From positions 25,490,501 to 25,554,500 of the forward strand of contig NC_092323.1 in assembly GCF_036785885.1 (NCBI RefSeq): 64,000 nt of DNA, read 5' to 3'. The position numbers and the translations under genes are program-made. Every line of letters begins with the position of its first letter. Positions within the stretch are counted from its first letter, which is position 1. Under the pieces are notes generated by a model. That model searched no databases and was not told the DNA's origin. It saw nothing but the letters and a program-made list of their open reading frames with translations. This DNA comes from Coffea arabica. Taxonomy: Eukaryota; Streptophyta; Magnoliopsida; Gentianales; Rubiaceae. Shown here one piece after another: positions 24,582 to 36,589 of the stretch.

Positions 24582-25695
24582 GGGATAATTTCATAAACCT
24601 CTCTTGAGTTATCTAACAATATCAGCTACTATCCCTGAAATTTTAAAAATATCATTTGCCTCCCTTATTTTAATCTCTTGTAATATCAACTCAATTCAAA
24701 ATTAGTATTTGGAGATAATTGCATTCCAAAATTGCCCTTTTTGTTGTGCTTCCTTAATTGTCATGACAAACCAATTTGAAATCCCTCAACATATGAAGAT
24801 ATACCAGTTTAATTCTTTAATGGAAAATTATAAATTTTTATCAAGGTTGGGAGGTCCTTTAACAAAATTTATTTTATAATTTGGATAAAAATATTAAAAA
24901 TTTAACTTATAAAATAATTTACAAAACATGTAAAAATCGTCCATAATATTGTATAAGTGAAATAACTTTTTTCTTTTTGCATCTTGAGAGGATTACAAAT
25001 TAATTTTTCTAGCCATCTCAAATAAGTTATAAAATACAGTTTTGAACACTTTTCCTTTTTTAAACTTCCAAGCCATGAATACGGATAAAAAATGAAAATG
25101 CTAAATAATTTATAATATTACTTAAATTCACTCAAAACAGCTTACAAAGAAGGTAAGATTTCTTTATTTGGTAACTTAAAAGGCATCTAATTAGCATATC
25201 AAAAAAAAAAAAATGTGAACCCAACATCAAAGTTTTAAAATCATCATCAATCCCTTAAGTTGCAACATTTTAGTAGAAAAAATCGACCTTTTCGCCAAAA
25301 TAGTTGACTCCCTATTATAGCACCAAATAATTGAACCCTAAAAAGGACCCAAAAATTATTTTTCTAGTTTGAAAACATTTTAAATACATTTTTATTTTTT
25401 TGCAGTTTAAAAAAATTTTGCTTATGGGTTGATATATTTCGTTCCATGATATTTATTTTATTTTGAACTTTTGATTAATATACTTTTTAATTTGTAATAG
25501 TAAGGCAATTGAACGGCAACGTTAGAAAGAAACTATGTTCTCATTCTTAAAATGATTATGTTACTAGTACATTTTGAATTGAGTTTAAAATGTTACAAAA
25601 ATTTGAAAACAAGGGAACTAAATGATATTTTTAAAAATTCAAAAGTGCTGGGTGATATTGTCAGAAATCTCAAACGATATTTCTAAAATCATCCC
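24582..25695. mobile_element. Non-autonomous Mutator-like element, 1.1 kb
   Basis: Imperfect long terminal inverted repeats start GGGATAATTTCATAAACCTC on the left and GGGATGATTTTAGAAATATC on the right (reverse strand), with related sequence continuing for well over 100 bp (for example AAAAATATCATTT and CTCAATTCAAAAT in both arms). The 9-bp duplication AAAGAAGAA is perfect at 24573-24581 and 25696-25704. Nine-base duplications and long inverted ends are typical of Mutator-like elements. The interior is AT-rich with no transposase frame. Divergence between the arms suggests it is not new. Confidence 0.8.
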
Positions 25696-26053
25696 AAAGA
25701 AGAAAGCTACCCTTTACTTCTTCTGCAACTACCGGAGTGAGAGAGAGATAAAATCAAAGAAAGAGCCGTTACATGGATCACTGCTAGCTGGGAGATATTA
25801 ATTGAAAAAAATAAAAAAGAAAAAAGGGTTTTAGGCTTTTGCCTAAAGGAAACTTTTTTGCTACTGTATTATTTGCTTTCGGCTAATAATAAGCAGGCTT
25901 TCACATTTTGTTTTGTTTGAGCAGTTTTTGCAAACTTCATTTGCTAACTCCATGTTTCTCTGCCACTTGCTAATCTTAAGACTCTTCTTAACACATGGTA
26001 ATCAAAATGAATACCAGTTTCCCCTTGAAAACTTCATGATCAAATTGTGTGGC

Positions 26054-26057
<4 letters not shown>

Positions 26058-26089
<32 letters not shown>
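26058..26089. repeat. (TA)16 microsatellite
   Basis: An uninterrupted alternating T-A run of 32 bases, probably variable in length between individuals. Confidence 0.95.
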
Positions 26090-26092
<3 letters not shown>

Positions 26093-27960
26093 TGCCTGAA
26101 ATGAAGTTTTACAGTCAAAGAATTTTTTATCCTCCTCAAGTCAAAATAATAATAATGATATATATACATACATACACACACATATATGTTGATTTGACAT
26201 AAGAAGGGTAAGATTGGCATAGTATCAAAAAAGTTTTCATGAATTTAAAATTTAGATTTTGATAATGCTGCTGGTCAATAATTATGTTATCCTCTTACTT
26301 ACGTGCAATAACAGGATAGAATAAAAGTGGTAGAAAATTATGATTAAAATTTTTTTAAATTATTTACCAAATCATTAAATTATTTAATTAATGTAAAAGT
26401 AATTTATGGTTGTAATTGAAAGTAGCAGAAAAATTTTAATTTATTGAGGGAAAAGAAAGAAAAGAATTGCTAAAATAATAAGGTGAACTCTGGGACAGTT
26501 TGGAAAATAAACTTAGAGAGAATTGATGTTTTGACCTTAAATATTTGGGTATGGGCGCTTTCAATCTTTAAAGTTTGAATGAAAACAAATGTAGTTTCAA
26601 ATATTTCATTTTCCACGCACATTTAGTTATAATGACTGATTTTTACCAATTTCTACCAGAATTAAGTCATGTGCTAGTAACTAATTACTAAAAAAATTGT
26701 AAAAATCAATAAAATATTACCAGCCATAAACTGTAATAAAACAAATAATTGTCAAAGACTTTTCATAATTCTTATTAATCTTGAAGAATAACGTAATTCG
26801 AGCATAGTCAAGGATAAGGCAAATGATAATGTCATAGTCCATATTTTAATTTCATAGCAAGCTTATCTTGGAATGATAAAATTACTTTCTCATAAGTCTG
26901 AATTATATTTGGACTTAAGAAAGATAATCTTGGTATTTTGTACAAAAATGATTGTGCAACTAAGAAATGGATTATGACATTAATAGCACCCTAGTGTAAC
27001 ATGTGTACTAGCTTCTTTAAAACTTCTCAAATAAACTACTATTTCATTTATTGCGTTAATACTTGTATATGTTTCAATGATTAAAGGCAATAAGGCTAAA
27101 GGTAAAACACCCCAGGATGTTAAATTTGTTAAAGAACACCGAAAAAGTGAATAGGATAAATTTGTTAAATTCCTAACACCCTCGACCAAAAAAAAAAGAA
27201 GAACAAAATAGAAACCTGATAACTTCATCGATATTAATTAGAAAAAAAAGAAAAAGAGGAGGAAACCGAAAAAAAGTATCTTGGGTCCCATTGATGTATG
27301 TAGAGAAATTTGAATGTGCCTACTAACCTAGTAAACACTCAAGGCAATAGGGTATAGATAATACGTCTATTTCTGCGATCTTATGTATAATATTTTTCAT
27401 TTTTATGCTGCTTGATTAATCATCAATATGAACAGGGCATATCCAGTACTCCACGGAAGTCAAATGTAGCTCGGAGGTTAGCTTCATTGATCTAATTTCG
27501 GGAGAAGAGGAAGGAACGAAATTTTTGACAAGAAAATTCGTTAATGTAATACCCACTAATTTTTTCCTAATCATTAATTAATATTAATCATCGCAACAGT
27601 AAAAAGATGAAAGATAAATAGTAAATATAAGGGAAGTTATTAGGGGGTAAAGAGATATTAAGGGAGCTTCCAACTACGTAACATATTCTGTAGTGGATTA
27701 GTTAGTGAAGAGGAAGTTGTAGGGTAGTTACAAGCTTATCACTATTTATCTGATCAATCAAGAGGGAACGCCATTTTACTTCCTCTTTCCTTTATCCCAT
27801 TACAGCAAAAGTTTATTGAAGTTGTCAGAGACGAAGAAAATGATGTTGGTGTTGATCAAGCAGGCACTTAATTAGGAAAGTCAATTTCAAGTACTCAGAC
27901 TAATTAAAACTTTTTTTTAAAATTTTGTCAATTTCAAGTATTATTTTGATGATTTTAACA

Positions 27961-27984
27961 TACGTATGCATGCATGCATACGTA
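27961..27984. repeat. 24-bp perfect palindrome of GCATGC units
   Basis: The 24 bases equal their own reverse complement. The centre is repeated CATGCATG, flanked by TACGTA on each side. CATGCA is the core of the RY element bound by plant B3 factors, but nothing ties this copy to a promoter. A TA run follows. Confidence 0.85.
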
Positions 27985-28402
27985 CATACATATATATATA
28001 TATGTAGATATTTATTTGTTGTCATGAAGATTAGAGAGATTCATATCTGGTTAGGAAAACAAAGTTATTTTAGGGTAAATTATGTGGATGATAAAGACTT
28101 GATTGGATTGAAGTGATTAAAGAAAAAAGAAATGAATTTAATCTTTTGTAAGTTGTGAATCTATGATTGAAAATATAGGAAAAGAAAAAGAGAGAAAAAA
28201 AGGGGGATGAATCACTGCTAAACATTCGAGCTTCAGCACCACAAGACTCTCACCAGTAGGTCACTGGTAGAAGCCGGTGACGTTTATCTAGAAAGAAGGC
28301 CGGCCAAATGGAGGCAAGCAGCAGTGCTTAGCCACTACTACTGCTGCGATGGAAGAAGGCTAGCGGTTGAATATAGGAGGAGATGGCGAGGATGATGATG
28401 AT

Positions 28403-29164
28403 TGATACGAATCCCATTGATATAACGGAGTTCGTGATCACAAGCCCAGATCTTGATGGTGGAATTTAACTTTGGAATTGGCAGCGGAACCTCATGACCC
28501 CTCTAATCCCTGAGATTGCGAACAATCTTGATATTATCTCAACCCACAAACTAACGGATTAGCGAACCAAAGATGTTGATAAAAGGCGCCACAATCAAGT
28601 GCGGTTCTTGATTGATAAGCCAAAGCTTGAACACTTAGGGAACCTCTAAGTTGCTCAAAGGAAGCTCGAAAGCTATGAAAGAACTCACTCAAGTTTTGCT
28701 GGAAAATTTCTTGTTGTTATTAATAAATGAAAACGAGTCTTATATAGAGTTTACAAGACCCTCAAACCTACCAGATCTATGATACTTCAAAGCATAGCAA
28801 TATTAGGAAACTAACCATACGAATTAACCTAGTTGGTGTTGGAAACAATGCAAGTTTCCTTATTTGACTCAACTACTAACTAAACATATTTGAATAAGAC
28901 AACTATCGCGCCATAGGAGCTAGGCTTCCAAGATCGCATCTTCACTCTTGAGCATCCGCTGCTTGAATGCAATGCACGAGTTTGTTTGTGCCTTGATCAA
29001 CATCTCCAATATTCAATAACCCCTTGAACGACTCATGGACAGCTTCGACAAGAGTACTAAGTTGTTCTTTGAGACACTTAGCTCGAGCTCTTGTAATTGG
29101 TCCGATTGGAACACGAACTTGACTTGAAGCTACATTTGAACCTTGAACAGCCATGATGCTATCA
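28403..29164 (-). repeat. 3' LTR of the CRM-like element
   Basis: 762 bp, flanked on its outer side by ATGAT. The last part of pol reads about 220 bp into it. It differs from the other LTR at roughly 20 of the first 340 bases. Confidence 0.9.
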
Positions 29165-29196
29165 TTCCCCTCCTTTTGAGAAGGATTTGCCCTCAA
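28942..29196 (-). pseudogene. C-terminal Pol tail of the CRM-like element, extending into the LTR
   Basis: This 84-residue frame starts in the internal region (MRANPSQKEGND) and continues into the 3' LTR (GPITRARAKCLKEQLSTL). GPITR-x-RAK is a familiar C-terminal motif of plant gypsy polyproteins. The same LTR-encoded stretch recurs in the 5' LTR at 35655-35443, where it is only an LTR copy. It is cut off from the integrase upstream by frame breaks. Confidence 0.6.
29165..29180 (-). other. Polypurine tract of the CRM-like element
   Basis: On the minus strand AAAAGGAGGGGAA directly precedes the 3' LTR. It overlaps the coding frame of the Pol tail. Confidence 0.8.
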
Positions 29197-29225
29197 ATCA
29201 GAAGCATCATTTGCAACGAAAGAAG

Positions 29226-30406
29226 CTAAGTCATAAACATTAAAAGTAGCACTAACCCATACTCACCTGACAACTCAAGCTTGTATGCGTTGTCATTGAT
29301 ACGCTCCAGAACGCGGAACAGAACATCACCTCGGGGAGACAGCTTATTGCAGCGCTGAGCTAGAAATTGTTCCTTACGCATATGTAACCATACCCACTCA
29401 CCAGGCTCAAACACCAACTTGCGACGTCCCTTGTTAGCATGCTTAGCGTACTGAGTAGTACACTTGTCTATATTAGCACGGACCTTTTCATGAAATTGCT
29501 TAACAAAGTCTGCACGTGTCTTGCCATCTAAGTTAACACGCTCATGACTAGGTAAAGGTACTAGATCAAGAGGTGTTAGTAGGTTAAAACCATAGACAAT
29601 CTCGAAAGGGGAAAAGCAAGTAGTAGAATGAACAGCCTTATTGTAAGCAAATTCAACATGAGGTAAACATTCTTCCCACGTTTGAAGATTCTTTTTGATT
29701 AGTGCATGCAACAAAGTGGACAAGGTGCGGTTAGTACCTTAGTTTGACCATCCATCTGTGGGTGACTAGAAGTAGAAAACAATAACCTTGTACCTTGTTT
29801 AGCTTATAGTGTCTTCCAAAAATAGCTAAGGAATTTAACATCATGGTCAGAAACTATGGTCCTAGGAATACCATGCAATTGCACTATCTCCTTAAAGAAC
29901 AAGTTAGCAATATGAGATGCATCATCAGTTTTATAGCATGCAATGAAATGTGCCATTTTAGAAAATCGGTCCACTAGAATATAGATGGAATCATGGCCAT
30001 GCCTAGACCTAGGCAATCCAAGTATAAAATCCATGGAAAGATCTATCCAAGGTGCGCTAGGGATTGGTAAAGGAGTATATAGGCCATAAGGGTGTACCTT
30101 GGATTTAGCTTGCTTACAGGTAATGCATTGATTCACCATCCTTTCTACATCTCGTTTCATATGTGGCCAATAGAAGTGCTCCTGCAAGATTTGCAAAGTC
30201 TTAGAGACTCCAAAATGAACCATTAATCCTCCAGAATGAGATTCTCTTACCAGTAATTCACGAATGGAGCTCATAGGAATGCACAAGTGATTTATGCAAT
30301 AGAGGAAACTATTAGATAAGAAGAACTTACCTTGACTAGAATTTTTACAAGAAGCATATATCTCGCCAAAATCAGCATCTATAGCATACAAATCTTTAAT
30401 CATCAC
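29226..30406 (-). pseudogene. Integrase region of the CRM-like element, broken
   Basis: Two frames (30406-29804, 200 aa, and 29723-29226, 165 aa) cover the integrase. The first has an HHCC-type finger (HSGGLMVH ... CITCKQAK), the first catalytic Asp in SMDFILGLP and the second in VSDHDVKF. The second has FAYNKAVHSTT and a GPY-like end (GEWVWLHMRKEQF, ERINDNAYKLEL). Between them the frame is lost, and the triad Glu expected after DGQT reads as Lys (codon at 29738-29740). The enzyme would be dead even without the frameshifts. Confidence 0.8.
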
Positions 30407-30534
30407 AAAACCTAATAATCTAGCATCTAAGGTAGCGCTATTAGAGAATACCTGTGAGACAATGCATCCACGACCACATTGGACTTACTAACTTTGTATT
30501 TGATCACATAAGGGAAAGACTCCACAAATACAAT

Positions 30535-31152
30535 TCACCTTGCATGTTTCTTACTGAGGTTGTTTTGCGCCTTTAAATACTTAAGGGACTCGTGATCTGT
30601 ATGTATCACAAGCTCCTTAGGCCTCAGATAGTGCTGCAGCACCTGTAAAGCTCGAATGAGGGCATACAACTCTTTATCATAGGTCGAATAATTTAGAGCA
30701 TCCCTATTTAGCTTTTCACTTAAATATGCAACTGGTTTTCCTTCTTGAGTCAATACAGCACCAACTCCAATACCTGATGCATCACAATCAATTTCAAAGG
30801 TTTTAGCAAAGTCAGGTAAAGTTAACACTGGTGTGTGTGTGAGTTTGTGTTTTAGATGTTGAAAAGCTTTTTCTTGCGAGTCTCCCCAATAGAATTTCTC
30901 ATTCGTCTTAATGAGCTCGGTCAATGGTGCGGCCAAGGTGCTAAGATCCTTCACGAACTTCCTATAGAAACTTGCGAGACCATGGAAGCTTCGCATCTCC
31001 CCCACGGACTTAGGTGTAGGCCGCTCGTGAATGGCTTTCACCTTTTGTTCATCTACACGCATGCTCTTTGCACTTATAACAAACCCTAAAAATACAAGCT
31101 CATTAGTACAAAAATTGCATTTCTTGAGTTGGCGTAAAGCCGTTCCCTTCAA
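30535..31152 (-). pseudogene. Reverse transcriptase end and RNase H of the CRM-like element
   Basis: This 205-residue fragment starts in the RT connection region ([38 protein letters not shown]) and covers RNase H ([44 protein letters not shown]), ending at KKHAR where frame is lost. The preceding minus-strand DNA near 31200-31225 reads [13 protein letters not shown], the RT active site, in another frame. Confidence 0.8.
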
Positions 31153-31364
31153 AGTACATCCAAGACAGCTTTAACATGTTTTAAATGCTCTTCATAGGAC
31201 TTGCTATAGATTAATATGTCATCAAAATAAATTACAACAAATTTTCCTAAGAATGGATGCAAAACATGATTCATTAGATGCATAAAGGTACTAGGTGCAT
31301 TAGTTAAGTCAAATGGTATTACTAACCACTCATACAGTCCATACTTAGTCTTGAAAGCGATTTT

Positions 31365-31957
31365 TCATTCATCCCCTTCTTTTATCCTAATTTGATGGTA
31401 ACTGCTTTTCAAATCAATCTTGGTAAAGAAAACAGCCCCATATAATTCATCAAACATATCATCTAAGCGAGGTATAGGGTGTCTATACTTTACCATGATG
31501 GCGTTAACTACTCTATAATCGGTGCACATACACCACGTACCATCCTTCTTTGGTACCAAAATTACCGACACTGCGCACGGGCTCAAGCTCTTGTGCGCCC
31601 ATCCTTTGCATAACAAGTTATCGACTTGCCTTTGAAGTTCCTTTGTCTCCTCCGGATTGCTTTTATAGAATGGACGATTTGGTAGAGAAGCTCCTGGGAT
31701 GAAGTCGATTTGATGCTCGATTCCACGAAGAGGTGGTAGGCCATTGGTACGTCGTCAGGAAACACGTCCGCATATGCCTGCAAAAGAGAAGACACCTCGG
31801 GAGGCAAGTTAGTATCTAGTTCATGCATGGACAGCGCTACTTCTTCACTAATAAGTAGAAGAAGTGGCTGATTTTCATTTGCTAACTTCCTCACTTTCTT
31901 GGCTTTTATCAAGAGCATTTGTTTTCCCTCGATTTTTACCTCACTTGCCGAGCCCAT
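31365..31957 (-). pseudogene. Protease-RT linker and N-terminal reverse transcriptase of the CRM-like element
   Basis: Two overlapping frames. 31957-31583 includes the linker LLQAYADVFPDDVP. 31616-31365 encodes the RT start (VILVPKKDGTWCMCTDYRVVNAIMVKYRHPIPRLDDMFDEL and FTKIDLKSSYHQIRI) with the first catalytic Asp of the KIDL motif. It stops before the FDD motif. A protease active site should lie upstream (32000-32500), but I could not read one there. Confidence 0.75.
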
Positions 31958-32529
31958 ACTCGCCTTTTTTCCCTCTTTTTTTGCCTTGGCAGCCTCACCT
32001 TTTTCTTTTTTTCACAGATCTCTCGAACTCTTTTTTGCAATTTTAACTGATCTTTATGTACTTGTCTAGGGGGAAAGGGGAGCAAGGGTGATTTTCTTAT
32101 TATTAAACATGAAGGAGTATTTATTAGTTACGCCGTCAAATGAAATGCGCCTATCAAATTGCCATGGACAATCAAGTATAATATGATTAGCTTGCATGGG
32201 AACTACATCACATAATACTTCATCGACTTACCAATGTGGAAAGAAACGAGAACCTGTTTGGTGACTCGAACCTCCCCAGAGTTGTTGAGCCATTGCAACT
32301 TGTAGGGACGAGGATGATCCTGGGTGGTTAGTTTCAAGTTTTACACCATAGTTACACTAGCCACGGTGCAACTTCCATTATTTATGATTACGCTGCAAAG
32401 GGCCTCCTTAATGAAGCATCGAGTGTAGAATACATTCTCGCGCTGTAGCTCATCCTCCTCTTTGACCCGTGTGGTCAAAGCTGGTCATACCACCATAAGG
32501 GTGCCAAAATTTCCCTCAGGTGCAACTAG

Positions 32530-33565
32530 CTAGTCTTCATCCGGTGACTCTTCATTACCCTCCATAAGGGGTGGTATTCCCTTAGACTCGGCTTTGTCAT
32601 CGGTCACAATATCCCCATTAGTTAGAGTTATCATGACTCTTTGATTGGGATATTGGCTGGCAATGTGTCCTCTTCCTTGGCATTTGAAACAACGGTCATC
32701 GCGAATTCTTTCTCTTGGCTTTTGTCCCTCAAGTCTGAATGAATTGGAGAACTTTCCAACCGCTGACTTAAGGTTGTTCCCACCTTCAAACCTCGGTTTT
32801 TGTGATGGTGAGGAGGCTGGAAATTTAGTTTCACCCCTAGGGTTGAGTGGCCGAGAGGTTGGAGTGGTGTAGCTGAAGTTGGATCGGCAGTGACCCCTCC
32901 TCTTGAGTCTTTGTTCCACCTTATCAGTTTTCTCCACCAACTCATGAAGTTCCATGTAGTGATAAAGCTCCATTCTCTCCGCGATTTCAGGCCTTGAACC
33001 ATTCAAGAATCGGGCCATGGTTGCTTCTTTATCTTCTTGCACATCGGCTCGTAGCATCAAGATCTCCATCTCCTTGTATTCATCCACGCTCCTATTGCCT
33101 TGTACAAGGGTTTGTAGCTTTTGGTACAAATCCCTATAGTAGTGTCCTGGTACAAAGCATGTCCTCATCAATCCCTTTAGTTCTAGATAGCCTAAGTTGA
33201 TCCCACCATGCGATTGCATACTCCGTGAATTCAATGACTGCCAACTTAACCCTTTCTTCTTCAGTGTGGTTTTGGCAAGCAAACACCATCTCAATTTTGG
33301 ACTCCCATTCGAGATAAGCCTCGGGATTGGATGTGCCTTTGAACTCTAGGATTTTCATTTTGATCCCTTTAAAAATGTTGAAGGGCTTACCTGGTCCTCT
33401 TGACTTGGATTTGGAACGTTTAAAGGGTTTGTCCTCTTCATCGTTGGAGCTTGCGGACTCCTCCATGTATCTCCTCCTTTGAGTAGTGTTGGGAGGATTA
33501 AGGGTGTCTTGGGAGTTACTACCTGCCAATTTTTCATGAATCGCATCTAAAGCATCGGTTAGCAT
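32530..33565 (-). pseudogene. Gag of the CRM-like element, frameshifted
   Basis: Frame 33565-33134 carries the capsid N-terminal part (YLEWESKIEMVFACQNHTEEERVKLAVIEFTEYAIAWWDQL). Frame 33294-32530 continues with YRDLYQKLQTLVQGNRSVDEYKEMEILMLRADVQEDKEATMARFLNG, then a basic linker and one zinc knuckle (CFKCQGRGHIASQYP). The switch between frames near 33150-33200 is a frameshift. The fourth zinc ligand is Tyr instead of Cys, so the knuckle is damaged too. Confidence 0.8.
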
Positions 33566-34889
33566 CTTCCCCTACATTCCTTTGAATCTTGTTTCCAACG
33601 TATCAGGAATCATTTTTAAATCAATGGGTTGAGGACTTCCTTCACTTTCATGAGACGTCATTGCTTTCACCTGCAAAGCAATGTTAGTGAAATAAATATT
33701 CCTCACTTCTCTCTCTTACGTGTTTACTCCCACACTTGTGTTTCACTCAAGAGTACACTCTAAGGATCTCACAATATAGCTTCTCACAACCCCTTTGCAA
33801 CCCTTGAAGAAGTTAGAACTCCCTCAAGTGAGCAATTCAACTTGCCAATGTCAAAACCTCAAGTGATTGTAGCAATATGGGAATCGATTCGCTTGAAATT
33901 TTATTGCGAGCAAAGATGACTAATGAAGATAGCAAATAATGAAACTTTAATGACTCTAGAATACAATGAAAGGAATGAAAAATAGTGCAAGACTACTCGA
34001 AATTTGCTATTGGAAAAGAATGGAAATAAGTGGCTAGAATTTGGAAACTAGGATGTGGGAGGTAAGAGGGACGGCTGGAACTCTTGATTTCCTAAAGGAT
34101 TCAGATTTTTATTTCCTTTTTTTGACCAACTTCTCAAAGGAATCCAATTGCAAGATTCAACAGCTAAATTGAATTGAAACTTGGACATGAATTTCGGATT
34201 TAGAGTTTCAATGGAAGTAGCGGCTGTTTTTTTTTTAAAATAAGATCACCAACAAGAATTAGGATTTCGGCAAGTTAGTGAAACCCGATGGACCTTAGAA
34301 GAATTTTTTTTCTCTTTCTTCTTCTTTTTTTTTTGGTCCAAACTTTTTTCAAGAAACCCTTCGATCAATTCAAGAAAGACAGGATTTTGTGCTTGATAAC
34401 AAGATTTTCTAGAACTTTCAAGAGGGTTTGTAAGATTCAATCAAAATAGCCCAAGATTCGTTGCACACGTTCAAGAAATTCAAGAATCAAATTAGGGTTT
34501 TCAAGAACTTCAAGATTGAGTTTCGTTCAATCAAGAATTTCAAGAATTCCACAAACTTGATTGACGGTAATCAAGAGATAAGGGATTACAGCCCAACAGC
34601 CACAGGAATTTAATGTGAACAGTGATTTTCAGGATAAACAGTAGCGGTGAATAGTAATGGTGAATAGTGATGATGAACAATACTCTTTTTTTTTTTTTTT
34701 GAAACACAAATAGGCAACACAAAACTCATGACAAGAGGTTGAAGTTGAAGCGACACAAGCAGAAACGCAAAAGAACAACAACGGCCAAATTTGGTGACAA
34801 GATGAAGAACAAACCCTAGGTAACTAGGAATGACACAAAGGTACGAAAACACTAGAAATAAAGAGATATAACCTGAATACCATCAACCA
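33566..34889 (-). other. 5' leader and upstream gag of the CRM-like element
   Basis: Untranslated leader between the primer binding site and gag. It has many TTCAAGAA/TCAAGAATT-type repeats at about 34360-34560 and an A/T run at 34685-34700. No gene recognised. Confidence 0.5.
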
Positions 34890-34901
34890 GCTCTGATGCT
34901 A
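34890..34901 (-). other. Primer binding site of the CRM-like element
   Basis: The minus strand reads TAGCATCAGAGC, ten of twelve matches to the initiator-Met site TGGTATCAGAGC, two bases inside the 5' LTR. Confidence 0.75.
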
Positions 34902-34903
34902 GC

Positions 34904-35665
34904 TGATATGAATCCCGTTGGTATGACAGAATTCGTGATCACAAGCCCGGATCTTGATGGTGGAATTCAAGTTTGGAATTGCCAACGGAACCTTACGACC
35001 CCTCTAATCCCTGAGATTGCGAACAATCTTGATATTATCTCAACCCACAAACTAACGGATTAGCGAACCAAAGGTGTTGATAAAAGGTGCCACAATCAAG
35101 TGCGGTTCTTGATTCATAAGCCAAAACTTGAACACTTAGGGAACCTCTAAGTTGCTCAAAGGAAGCTCGAAAGCTATGAGAGAACTCACTCAAGTTTTGC
35201 TGGAAAATTCCTTGTTGTTATTAATGAATGAAAACGAGTCTTATATAGAGTTTACAAGACCCTCAAACCTATCAAATCTATGATACTTCAAAGCGTAGCA
35301 ATATTAGGAAACTAACCATACGACTTAACCTAGTTGGTGTTGGAAACAATGCAAGTTTCCTTAGTTGACTCAACAGCTAACTAAACATATTTGAATAAGA
35401 CAACTATCGCACCATAGGAGCTAGGCTTCCAAGATCGCATCTTCACTCTTGAGCATTCGTGACTTGAATGCAATGCACGAGTTTGTTTGTGCCTTGATCA
35501 ACATCTCCAATATTCAAGAACCCCTTGAACGACTCATGGACAGCTTGGACAAGAGTACTAAGTTGTTCTTTGAGATGCTTAGCTCGAGCTCTTGTAATTG
35601 GTCCGATTGGAACACAAACTTGACTTGAAGCTACATCTGAACCTTGAACAGCCATAATGCTATCA
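34904..35665 (-). repeat. 5' LTR of the CRM-like element
   Basis: 762 bp with ends TGATATGAATCC and ATGCTATCA in window orientation, followed by the target duplication ATGAT. Equal in length to the other LTR but with many substitutions. Confidence 0.9.
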
Positions 35666-35670
35666 ATGAT

Positions 35671-36589
35671 GATGTTGGTGATGAATTTTGGGGATTAGGT
35701 CTTTGGAATTTAGGGTTTCTTGAGGAAGAAAAATTTGGTGAAATTGGGAAGAAGTAGAAGACGCATTTGAGTTGGATGGATATGGAAATCGAGTCAGATA
35801 ATGGTGGACCGGGTAGTGTGGTTGGAAGTGGATTGGATCTGTTTGTTTTCGTTGAGGTCGGTTTTGGAGAAGTTGAATTGGATCAAATGATGGTTGGGTT
35901 ATTAATTGGTTTTGTTTAGTTGAATATTGTGTCAAGATTAATTTAGTGTTGGGCTAAGACTAGAAGACAACAAAAGAAATTTTTGGGCTAAACAATCGTG
36001 GGCCGATATTTGTTATGCCAGGCCGACAATAAGAAATGCAAGTATAATTAGGTTGGAAGTAAATTATAGACCTAGTAAACTTTCAATTAACTAATCCCAT
36101 GTGTAAGACTAGTTCATCTTATGTGGGTTATCATGGTTATTAAACAACAAATCCCAACCTAATTTAGTTTTGGACTATACATTAAGTTATTAAGGCTTAT
36201 GCTTTATTAATTAAGTCCAAGATACTTTAATACAAGTCCAAGACTTATTAATCTAGTATTATTAGGTAAATTTATGAAGAATAAAACAAGTCTTAGGTAT
36301 TTAAGCAAACATTTATTATAATTAATAATAATAATAAATAAAATAAAAAATTAATAAAAATAAAACTAAATAAAATAATAATGATAATAATAAAGATAAT
36401 ATTAATAATAAAATAAAAAAGTATGATTATGAATAATTATTTTAGGGATGCTGATATAAAGAAAAATTTTCTAAATTAGGAAACCTTCTAAAAGAAGATA
36501 AACTTTCCAAATTAGGAAACTTTCTAAAAATGAAAACTTTCATTTTCGTAAACTTTTTCAATACTTTATATAGTTGTCCAGACATGAAT
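35671..36589. other. Gene-free AT-rich flank with an AAT-rich tract
   Basis: Host or old repeat DNA. From about 36307 to 36420 it is almost pure A and T with many AAT/ATA units. At 36465-36545 a segment repeats TTTCTAAATTAGGAAAC-like units two to three times. No gene seen. Confidence 0.4.

Larger units (their letters stand above)
25705..28397. other. AT-rich gene-free region with microsatellites
   Basis: No exon, RNA gene or transposon end recognised. It holds the TA tract at 26058-26089, a TA/CA-rich run near 26156-26190, a GCATGC palindrome at 27961-27984 and a TA run at about 27990-28003. A GC-richer stretch at about 28215-28400 (CTGGTAGAAGCCGGTGACG, GGCCGGCC) looks different from its surroundings but has no open frame I can assign. 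Confidence 0.4.
28403..35665 (-). mobile_element. Degenerate CRM-like Ty3/gypsy chromovirus, 7.3 kb
   Basis: Two 762-bp LTRs (28403-29164 and 34904-35665) with ends TGATA...TATCA and a perfect 5-bp duplication ATGAT (28398-28402, 35666-35670). On the minus strand the primer binding site is at 34901-34890 and the polypurine tract just inside the left LTR. Coding order is gag, protease linker, reverse transcriptase, RNase H, integrase. The phrases around RNase H ([16 protein letters not shown]) and integrase ([16 protein letters not shown]), and a tail reading into the LTR, look CRM-like; Reina or Galadriel are alternatives. LTR divergence is about 6% over the first 340 bp by eye, and the frames are broken many times. 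Confidence 0.85.

Noticed and set aside
35663..35935. 90-aa His/Pro-rich frame beside the CRM-like LTR
   Set aside because: It begins in host flank, ends at the LTR edge, and is explained by the simple composition of the opposite strand.
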